Positions 5,752-11,462 of a stretch of DNA of 11,462 bases are shown here, in pieces. The DNA is from JBQTHP01 sp052389755 (GTDB lineage: Bacteria > Pseudomonadota > Gammaproteobacteria > Steroidobacterales > Steroidobacteraceae), in contig JBQTHP010000089.1 of NCBI GenBank assembly GCA_052389755.1, positions 1 through 11,462 of the forward strand, given 5' to 3'. The notes under the pieces were generated by a model, which did not search any database, was not told the origin of the DNA, and worked only from the letters and a program-made list of their open reading frames with translations. Made by a program: the position numbers and the translations under genes. Positions within the stretch are counted from its first letter, which is position 1. Every line of letters starts with the position of its first letter.

Positions 5752-7743
5752 TCATTCCCAACCTTTGCCAGGCAACGCGAAGGCGTCCAAAGCATCGGAC
5801 GCCTTGGTGCTGAAGCTGCCGCCACCTCCGGCTGCGACCACCACGAACTGCTTACCGGTTCTGTTCCCCAGGAACGTCATGGGCGTGGCGTGCCCGTTGG
5901 CTTCGAGTCGGGTAACCCAGAGCTCTCGTCCAGTCCGCGCGTCGAAGGCTCGGAAGCGGCTATCATTGGTGGCGGCAATGAAAACCAATCCTCCAGCGGT
6001 GGTAATCGAGCCTCCAAGGTTCAGAGCTCCGGTCTTCGGAACGCCCTTGGCTTCAAGTTCATCGACGACGCCGAGCGGGACTTTCCAGGCAATCTCCCCG
6101 CTGTTCAGATCGACCGCATTCAGAGTCCCCCAGGGCGGTTGCTGGCAAGGATAGTGGTTCCCATCCCAGAAACGCGCGTATTCACCCCACTTGCTGTCGC
6201 GGACATACGCTTCAGACTTGCCCGCGGGCTGCGGTTTCATGAGACCCACCGCGCCCACTTCGTTCACGTTGACGAAGAGATAGCCGGTCGAGGGATCAAA
6301 AGAAGTCCCGGACCAGGTGGCGCCTCCGAGGGTTCCTGGCACATTCAGTGTAAGTTCCAGCCCCCAAGGATTGAAGACGCGCCCCGGCAGGATGGAGGCG
6401 AAGTTCTCGAGGCAATACTTACGCGACTCCGGGGTGACCGTCGTGATGTCCTCGCGCGTAATGGAGATCCTCGCGAGCGGTGGCGGCTTGATGGGAAAGG
6501 GCTGGGTGGGCCAGGTGACTTCTCCGGGCACTTTGCTTTGCGGGACGGGGCGCTCTTCGATCGGGAACAGTGGCTTGCCGTTAAGGCGGTCGAGCACGAA
6601 GACGAACCCCATCTTGGTCACTTGAACGACGGCTAGGATTTCACGTCCCTCGCGACGCAGAGTCACTAGGGCGGGCGGGGCCGGCAGGTCATAATCCCAG
6701 ATATCGTGATGGACCATCTGGTAGTGCCAGATGAGCTTGCCCGTTGCAGCATCCAACGCTACCAGCGAGTTACCGAAAAGACCTTGACCTTTGCGGTCGG
6801 CACCATAAAAGTCGTAGGAGGGCGATCCGATGGGCAAAAAAACGATTCCCCGCTCGACATCGACGCTCATGATCGACCACACATTGGTCCCGGAGCGGTC
6901 TTTCCATGAGTCGCCTTCCCATGTGTCGTGTCCCACTTCGCCCGGGCCGGGTACGGTGTCAAATCTCCAGACCGGCCTTCCCGTCCGAACGTCAAAAGCG
7001 CGCACAGCTCCACTGGGTCCTTTCGACGGATATTCCTGAATGTAAGCTCCCGTGATCACGAGATCCTTGGAGACGACCGGAGGTGACGTCATATAGTAAG
7101 TTGCGTTAGGCCAGCGATCTGCGACGCCTTCACGAAGATTAATGGCTCCGCGGTTGCCGAAGCCCTGGCACGGCTTCCCGCTTTCTGGGTCAAGAGCGAA
7201 GAGCCGAGCATCCACGGTGCCATAAAATATGCGCTCGTCCAGTCCGCGAGTCCCGCCTGCGCAGGTAATCGGCGAGACTCCCTCCCAGTAAGCTACGCCT
7301 CGACTCGTCAGGAAATGTCGACCGGGCTTGTCGTCGCCAAGGGGATCGAAAGTCCAGATCTCCTTCCCGGTTTCTCCCTCCAGCGCAATAACGCGGCTGC
7401 CAGGGGTGGTGAAATAAAGCACTCCATCCACCATCAAGGGGGTACTTTCAAAAGCCTCAATATAGCCGCTGCTGCTTGCCGAACTCGAACTTGTTTCTCC
7501 TGTGTGATAAGTCCATACCCTTTGCAGTCGATGAACGTTCGTCCGGTTAATCTGCTGGAGCGGTGAGAATCTCATGCCTCCTGGATCATGGCCATAGGAC
7601 CGCCATTCTTGATCAACGGCAGTAGTGGAAACTCGACCACCGGTACAGCCGCTCGCCAAAAGAAACAGTGTCAAATTGCAAAGAAGTCGACCCATCCAGC
7701 TTTTAGGTGCATGCCGAAAAAAACAATTGCATATTTTCACCAT
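5752..7743 (-). CDS. PQQ-dependent dehydrogenase, probable lipoprotein
   Basis: This is a quinoprotein of about 663 residues related to the soluble domain of PQQ glucose dehydrogenases. Start chosen: ATG 7743, which gives an N-terminus with K/R residues, a hydrophobic stretch and the lipobox LLASGC (Cys at about 33). ATG 7695 would give a shorter signal, and neither start has a strong ribosome site. The frame is open to 7944. Propeller blades show YGHDPGGMRFSPLQQIN, SRVIALEGETGKEIW, DARLFALDPESGKPC and NSLVALDAATGKLIW. The catalytic-type motif HHDIWDYDLPAPP has Asp at about 350, and VTKMGFVFVLDR carries the conserved Lys. The end has the usual ATPMTF...FVVVAAGGGGS. It has no membrane helices, so it is likely tethered in the periplasm and needs a partner to reach the quinone pool. 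A Ser-rich linker (TSSSSASSSG) sits after the first blade. It lies 273 bp downstream of the gcd-type gene on the same strand. Substrate unknown. Confidence 0.85.
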   Translation of the reverse strand: MVKICNCFFRHAPKSWMGRLLCNLTLFLLASGCTGGRVSTTAVDQEWRSYGHDPGGMRFSPLQQINRTNVHRLQRVWTYHTGETSSSSASSSGYIEAFESTPLMVDGVLYFTTPGSRVIALEGETGKEIWTFDPLGDDKPGRHFLTSRGVAYWEGVSPITCAGGTRGLDERIFYGTVDARLFALDPESGKPCQGFGNRGAINLREGVADRWPNATYYMTSPPVVSKDLVITGAYIQEYPSKGPSGAVRAFDVRTGRPVWRFDTVPGPGEVGHDTWEGDSWKDRSGTNVWSIMSVDVERGIVFLPIGSPSYDFYGADRKGQGLFGNSLVALDAATGKLIWHYQMVHHDIWDYDLPAPPALVTLRREGREILAVVQVTKMGFVFVLDRLNGKPLFPIEERPVPQSKVPGEVTWPTQPFPIKPPPLARISITREDITTVTPESRKYCLENFASILPGRVFNPWGLELTLNVPGTLGGATWSGTSFDPSTGYLFVNVNEVGAVGLMKPQPAGKSEAYVRDSKWGEYARFWDGNHYPCQQPPWGTLNAVDLNSGEIAWKVPLGVVDELEAKGVPKTGALNLGGSITTAGGLVFIAATNDSRFRAFDARTGRELWVTRLEANGHATPMTFLGNRTGKQFVVVAAGGGGSFSTKASDALDAFALPGKGWE

Positions 7744-8016
7744 ACCTTCACAACTCGCGTGCAGCGTCTCGATTGACAGGCCAGGCCGCATGCCGCCGGC
7801 GCGATCAGTCATAACGGAATAGTAGTCGGCGTAGGTCGCTCGAACTCCCCGCGTGGCTCGCAAGGGTGACCCCCGCGCTCGCGAAAATGCCCAACAACGA
7901 CGCTCGTCGCGCGCGGCCAGTTCTTCGCATTGACCAAGCGCCACTACCGCACCAATTGCGTCGGTAACAACCGACTGCGAGCAATGGGGTGCACTTGCTC
8001 GAGCACGACGACTCCA

Positions 8017-10413
8017 TCAGTTGAAGCCGCCAGCGCTTTTCGGCAGAGCGTAGGCCAGGATGTACTCACCGACCTCTGAGCCCGGCGTGACGCGCTTACC
8101 CGCTGCGATTACCACAAACTGCCGCCCGCTATCCGCGGACATGTAAGTCATCGGTGTCGCGAAGGCGTGGGCCGGCAGGCGCGCCGGCCACAATAGCTGG
8201 CCAGTGACGGTATGATAGGCACGCAGGGAACGGTCTTGGGTCGCGCCAATGAAAAAAAGGCCGCCCTGTGTGACGACCGCGCCGCCGCTGTTGAGCGTCC
8301 CCAGGGGTAGGGGCAACCTGGACCGGATGCCCAATGGACCAATGTCTTGAGCGGTGCCGAAAGCCTGGGTCCAAATGAGCTTTCCCATTCTCAAATCCAC
8401 GGCACTAAGTCGCCCGTAAGGAGGTCGCTTACACGGCACGCGGAGTGGTGAAAGAAAGAAATTTGCCAGAACAGCGTAAGGCGTGCGGTCTTGTGGATAC
8501 TGCTGCAGGAGTCCCACGTACTGAAACATTTTGTCGCCCGGCCTGAATTGCTTCAGACCGAGCTTGTCCGCTTCCGCACGGGGCAATATCTGTACGAAAT
8601 CAGGGATGATGTTGGAGTTGACGATCGCGACGCCCCGGTTGATATCGACAGCGACGCCGCCCCAGTTCATTCCGCCGGCCCCGCTTGGCATTTGAATGCT
8701 GGGAGAGAGTCCGGGAGGGGTGAGCGGACCCTCGTAGCGCGCCTCTCGAAATTTGATTCGGCACCAAAGTTGATCGAGCGGGGAGATGCCCCACATGTCA
8801 CCTTCAACGAGATCGGGCCCGCGGAAGGATGGCAGGCCGACGGAATACGGCTGGGTTGCAGACACATGATCGTCAGGCACGGCGCCCGTTTGCGGCGCTG
8901 GGCGTTCTTCGACCGGGTAAATCGGCGCACCCGTAGCGCGGTCAAGGATAAACAACTCGCCCCTTTTGGTCGGCTGAAGCAGGGCATGCACGACGCCGGT
9001 GGCCGTAGAGATATCCGCAAGGGTCGGTTGCGATGCGACGTCGTAGTCCCAAAGATCGTGATGAGCGGTCTGAAACGACCACCGCGGTCTACCCGTCGCG
9101 GTGTCCAGGGCCACGACGGAACTGGAATATTGCTCATCGAAAGATCGGCGATAGCCGCCAAAGTAGTCCGCACTGCCCGCATTGCCCGTCGGCACATAAA
9201 CGAGGCCGAGGGTTTCATCGGCACTCATGGGTCCCCAGGAGTTGGGGGTGGCCGCGGTGTAGCTTTCGCCTGGAGGGGGCAGGTTCGTGCGATCAGGATG
9301 CCCCATGTCCCATGCCCAGTCGAGTTTGCCCGTCACCGCATCAAAGGCGCGGACGACTCCAGACGGTTCACCCCAGTACTGGCCATCCCACACCATACCG
9401 CCGAGCACAATCTTTCCTCGAGTGATAGTCGGGGCAGAAGTCACATAGTAGTAGCCCGGTACTACCTCGCCCATGCCGTCGAGCAGGGATACTTCGCCGT
9501 TCTGGCCAAAGGTGCTGCAGGGTTTGCCGTCGTGCGCGTCGACCGCAATTATCCTGGCGTCCACAGTATTGGTGATGATCCGCTCCGCGCATGGACCGAA
9601 GCCATCGGGAGTCCGGTAATATGCCACTCCCCGGCAAGTACGTAGGTGGACATATCTGATATCAGCGCGAGCATTAAAGCGCCAGATTTGCTTTCCGCTT
9701 TCGGCATCCAACGCAACTACGTCATTGGTGCCTGTGCAAAAATAGAGCGTCCGGTCGACCTTCAGCGGCGTAGCCTGAAGAACCTGATAGTCGACGTTGG
9801 CACCGATACGAAAGCTCCAAGCCAGCTTTAGCTGAGCGACATTGGTTGGCGTAATCTGAGACAGGGCACTGAACCGTGTCCCGCCGGGACTATTGCCATA
9901 GTGGCGCCAATCTCCCTCTACAGCTCCGTCGTGTGTCGAGGCAGGTTGCTGTGCGGGAAGTCTGTTTACTCCTGCTTGATAGATAGGGTCGGGGGGGATC
10001 TCTGGAGGAACAAACTCATGCAACGCCACACCCACGAGTACCCCAAGCGCGATCGCGCCTAAGACGAAACCTGACGACGGGGCCGGGTAGCGCCAGACCA
10101 ACGTGCGCCGCACGGAGGGAAGCAAAAGTGCAAGCCCGACCAGCGCAAAGAAAACAACGCGCGGCATGAGCGCCCATCCGTCGTACCCCGCCTCCCACAG
10201 CGCCCACACGAGCGTTGCAAGCCACATCAGACCGTAGACGGTTACACCTTCTCCGCGGAATCGCCATAACAGAAGCGCGCTGCCTACGACGCCGATTCCG
10301 CAACTCATGTAGTAAGGCGAGCCGTGAAGCTTCAACAGGTAGCCGCCGCCCCCAAGCAGCAAAACACCCACCACGAGCAGCAATACGGCATAAGTACGAA
10401 CCAGTAAGCGCAT
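8017..10413 (-). CDS. gcd: Membrane-bound PQQ dehydrogenase, glucose/quinate/shikimate family
   Basis: At 798 residues it is nearly the same length as E. coli Gcd. AGGGA lies five bases before ATG 10413. Five N-terminal hydrophobic segments (about 7-28, 34-50, 57-74, 84-101, 114-133) form the membrane anchor that in this family passes electrons to ubiquinone. The eight-bladed PQQ domain starts at HYGNSPGGTRFSALSQI (about 171). Family motifs seen: TCRGVAYY (259-266), DARIIAVDAHDGKPC, APTITRGKIVLGG, AHHDLWDYDVASQP with the catalytic-type Asp at about 456, PTKRGELFILDR with Lys about 483, DMWGISPLDQLWCR, GGMNWGGVAVD, and ATPMTY...QFVVIAAG. The protein would oxidise an aldose or a cyclitol such as quinate in the periplasm; the sequence does not settle which. 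The glycine-rich loop near the C-terminus (usually GGHGS-x-GTK) is replaced by GKRVTPGSEVGEY, which is unusual. No promoter is clear upstream. Confidence 0.88.
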   Translation of the reverse strand: MRLLVRTYAVLLLVVGVLLLGGGGYLLKLHGSPYYMSCGIGVVGSALLLWRFRGEGVTVYGLMWLATLVWALWEAGYDGWALMPRVVFFALVGLALLLPSVRRTLVWRYPAPSSGFVLGAIALGVLVGVALHEFVPPEIPPDPIYQAGVNRLPAQQPASTHDGAVEGDWRHYGNSPGGTRFSALSQITPTNVAQLKLAWSFRIGANVDYQVLQATPLKVDRTLYFCTGTNDVVALDAESGKQIWRFNARADIRYVHLRTCRGVAYYRTPDGFGPCAERIITNTVDARIIAVDAHDGKPCSTFGQNGEVSLLDGMGEVVPGYYYVTSAPTITRGKIVLGGMVWDGQYWGEPSGVVRAFDAVTGKLDWAWDMGHPDRTNLPPPGESYTAATPNSWGPMSADETLGLVYVPTGNAGSADYFGGYRRSFDEQYSSSVVALDTATGRPRWSFQTAHHDLWDYDVASQPTLADISTATGVVHALLQPTKRGELFILDRATGAPIYPVEERPAPQTGAVPDDHVSATQPYSVGLPSFRGPDLVEGDMWGISPLDQLWCRIKFREARYEGPLTPPGLSPSIQMPSGAGGMNWGGVAVDINRGVAIVNSNIIPDFVQILPRAEADKLGLKQFRPGDKMFQYVGLLQQYPQDRTPYAVLANFFLSPLRVPCKRPPYGRLSAVDLRMGKLIWTQAFGTAQDIGPLGIRSRLPLPLGTLNSGGAVVTQGGLFFIGATQDRSLRAYHTVTGQLLWPARLPAHAFATPMTYMSADSGRQFVVIAAGKRVTPGSEVGEYILAYALPKSAGGFN

Positions 10414-10611
10414 AGAGATCCCTGTTCACGTTATCGCAGAGCTGCACATAGCACGGACGACCCTGTCGCAATTCGCGATCTTGTTTGCTGATGGCGGTCG
10501 GTGTCTTTTGAGCGTGCACGGTGGCGATCCCAGGCGCATTCATGTCAACGGCGTGGCCGAAGATCAATAGATCAATCCTGCGTAGGAGCCGATTGGTTCG
10601 CTGAGGAAAAT

Positions 10612-10643
10612 TTCACAGTCAGCGTAGGATAGCTAACTGTGAA
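10612..10643. repeat. Strong dyad symmetry upstream of the gcd-type gene
   Basis: TTCACAGTCAGC (10612-10623) faces GCTAACTGTGAA (10632-10643): 12-base arms with one mismatch and an 8-base spacer. There is no T-run on either side. It lies 200 bp before the gcd start. It may be an operator for a dimeric regulator or the edge of a decayed mobile element. Confidence 0.5.
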
Positions 10644-10699
10644 GTCTCAGGACATTATTCCTGGTTGAAGCGGCGGCGGGCGCGCGTCGGTCAAACCAC

Positions 10700-10873
10700 A
10701 TGATGCAAGCCATCCGGGCCCCGCTGTGCGGGTCGTCGAACCACCGAACGCTCTTCCAGCCTCACTCGTTCTTCCCCAAAGCCGCGGTGAACCGTCAACT
10801 GATTGGCGTTGCAATCGCCGGAATCGCTCGCGACGTTACGCCCATCGGTGCGCCTGGTCAACTGGTTGGTTGA
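10700..10873 (+). CDS. Small hypothetical ORF (57 aa), doubtful
   Basis: ATG 10700 to TGA 10873. The frame is open back to 10643, just at the dyad. The protein has a plausible hydrophobic stretch (QLIGVAIAGIARDVTPIGAP), but I recognise no family and no ribosome binding site precedes the ATG. It could be a fragment of an older gene cut by the neighbouring IS3, or chance in G+C-rich DNA. Confidence 0.15.
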   Translation: MMQAIRAPLCGSSNHRTLFQPHSFFPKAAVNRQLIGVAIAGIARDVTPIGAPGQLVG

Positions 10874-10992
10874 CAGCGGATGCTGGCGAACCTAGAGTCC
10901 TTTGCTTACGTACATTCTGAGAGGTGGTCTCGCTTTTTCGGACACGGGTATAAGTGGATTTCGGGCCGGGCACCGACGGAGGAACGAAGTCC

Positions 10993-11295
10993 ATGAAGAA
11001 GCCCAGACGTAACCATTCTGCAGCCTTCAAAGCGCGGGTGGCCTTGGAGGCGATTCGCGGCGAGAAGACGCTTGCGGAGATCGCGGCTCACCACGAAGTT
11101 CATCCGAACCAGGTGACGAGCTGGAAGACGCAGCTGCTTGAGAACGCGGCGGCGATCTTCGGCGGCACGGCGATTGCCGAGGACGGCAAGGAGCGCATCC
11201 GCGAGCTGCACGAGAAGATCGGCGAGCTCACCGTGGAGCGGGATTTTTTAGAAGGCGCGCTCGGGAAGTTCCCCGGCCTGAGCGGCAAGCGATGA
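10993..11295 (+). CDS. IS3-family transposase OrfA
   Basis: A 100-residue DNA-binding subunit. ATG 10993 has GGAGG (10978-10982) ten bases upstream; the frame is open to 10954 but this start fits the family (MKKPRRNHSAAFKARVALEA). A helix-turn-helix lies at about residues 10-45 (KTLAEIAAHHEVHPNQVTSW). A leucine-zipper-like coiled coil follows (ERIRELHEKIGELTVERDFL), which in IS3 elements mediates dimerisation of OrfA and OrfAB. Alone, OrfA usually acts as a regulator of transposition. It ends in ATGA overlap with orfB. No defects are visible. Confidence 0.92.
   Translation: MKKPRRNHSAAFKARVALEAIRGEKTLAEIAAHHEVHPNQVTSWKTQLLENAAAIFGGTAIAEDGKERIRELHEKIGELTVERDFLEGALGKFPGLSGKR
11244..11250 (+). 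promoter_or_regulatory. Programmed -1 frameshift heptamer T_TTT_TTA
   Basis: Within orfA the codons GAT TTT TTA (D-F-L) place T TTT TTA in the correct X_XXY_YYZ phase. Slippage by -1 continues as AGA AGG CGC in the orfB frame, which is open through the orfB ATG, yielding the OrfAB transposase. IS3 elements are known to make OrfAB in this way. Confidence 0.75.
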
Positions 11296-11462
11296 TCGCG
11301 AGGGGTTGTGAGGTCGCTGTGAAGCGCCAGGCGCAGCTGTTGGAGCTGTCGCGCTCGAGCGTGTACTCCCGGCCGCGCCCGGTGTCGGCGCGGGATCTGC
11401 AGCTGATGCGGCGGATCGACGAGCTGCATCTTGAGGCGCCGTTTTACGGTGCGCGCAAGATC
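11292..11462 (+). CDS. IS3-family transposase OrfB, N-terminal part (cut by window edge)
   Basis: ATG 11292 overlaps the orfA stop as ATGA; 57 codons are present. It starts MIARGCEVAVKRQAQLLELS, followed by RSSVYSRPRP and RRIDELHLEAPFYGARKI. This is the HTH-like leader and the conserved 'H-x-x-x-P-x-Y-G-x-R' stretch that precedes the DDE rve domain in IS3 OrfB. The catalytic residues lie beyond the window. The main product is expected to be the OrfAB fusion made at the heptamer 11244-11250. Confidence 0.9.
   Translation, partial: MIARGCEVAVKRQAQLLELSRSSVYSRPRPVSARDLQLMRRIDELHLEAPFYGARKI

Larger units (their letters stand above)
10414..10917. other. Intergenic region between gcd-type gene and IS3 element
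   Basis: About 500 bp with no confident gene. It should contain the promoter of the minus-strand quinoprotein gene, but I see no good -35/-10 pair. It holds a strong dyad (10612-10643), a small plus-strand frame (10700-10873), a GTCAAC/GTTGAC inverted pair (10857-10862 and 10869-10874) and a repeated GTCAACTG (10794-10801 and 10857-10864). Confidence 0.5.
10918..11462 (+). mobile_element. IS3-family insertion sequence, left part (continues past window)
   Basis: This stretch holds orfA, a frameshift heptamer and the start of orfB in the canonical IS3 layout. The left end is probably TGAGAGGTGGTCTCGC (from 10918), followed by a TTTTTCGGACA segment, in keeping with IS3-family termini that begin with TG. 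The exact first base is not proved because the right end lies outside the window. Confidence 0.75.

Noticed and set aside
5746..6636. Plus-strand 296-codon open frame
   Set aside because: It is antisense to the PQQ lipoprotein gene and has no family resemblance.
8491..9645. Plus-strand 384-codon open frame
   Set aside because: It lies wholly antisense to the quinoprotein gene, whose motifs are unambiguous; the composition is typical of a G+C-rich shadow frame.
10440..10500. Sigma-70-like promoter for the gcd-type gene (TTGCGA ... TATGTG on the minus strand)
   Set aside because: Spacing is about 15 bases and the -10 match is poor, so it is not supportable.

Overview
This window is a high-G+C stretch from a Gram-negative bacterium, most likely a soil or environmental proteobacterium. 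The evidence is the strong Shine-Dalgarno sites, the PQQ-dependent periplasmic dehydrogenases, a lipobox signal peptide, and the IS21, IS256, IS3 and RIT elements. No rRNA, tRNA or CRISPR array is visible, and the genus cannot be named from sequence alone.

Left half (1-5073): nested mobile DNA. The window opens inside the C-terminal end of a probable serine recombinase (3-245). A 3'-truncated IS21-family element follows on the minus strand (about 267-5073). Its transposase gene istA is split in two. The start codon and first codons (ATGCGCAAGATCCGCGA) lie at 4850-4834, and the rest of the reading frame resumes at 990 and runs down to about 267. Between the halves sits a complete RIT (recombinase-in-trio) element, about 995-4833. 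It carries three overlapping tyrosine recombinase genes on the plus strand: ritA, a frameshifted ritB, and ritC. A short direct repeat (TCGC/TCGCG) flanks the RIT, and removing the element restores a normal istA start. The RIT ends share GTAATG/CATTAC motifs at identical spacings. The right end also carries an extra 26-bp unit that looks like a left-end/right-end junction.

Middle (4851-5751): IS scar tissue. The istA leader folds into a long hairpin that overlaps the probable istA ribosome binding site. It is followed by a 23-bp tandem repeat array ending at the likely IS21 terminus (5073). An anonymous 230-bp stretch follows, then a degenerate, frameshifted 3' remnant of an IS256-family transposase with one probable terminal repeat.

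Right half (5752-10413): two consecutive minus-strand PQQ quinoproteins. The upstream gene (10413-8017) is a membrane-anchored glucose/quinate/shikimate-type dehydrogenase with five N-terminal membrane segments (gcd family). The downstream gene (7743-5752) is a related PQQ dehydrogenase with a lipoprotein signal. Together they could oxidise sugars or polyols in the periplasm and pass electrons to the quinone pool. No PQQ biosynthesis genes are in view.

The far right (10414-11462) is a 500-bp spacer with a strong dyad, then the left end of an IS3-family element: complete orfA, a T_TTT_TTA slippery heptamer, and a truncated orfB. The quinoprotein pair is therefore bracketed by IS material on both sides. 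The main novelty is the RIT-in-IS21 nest and the architecture of its termini. I see no clear sign of a new defence or metabolic system.
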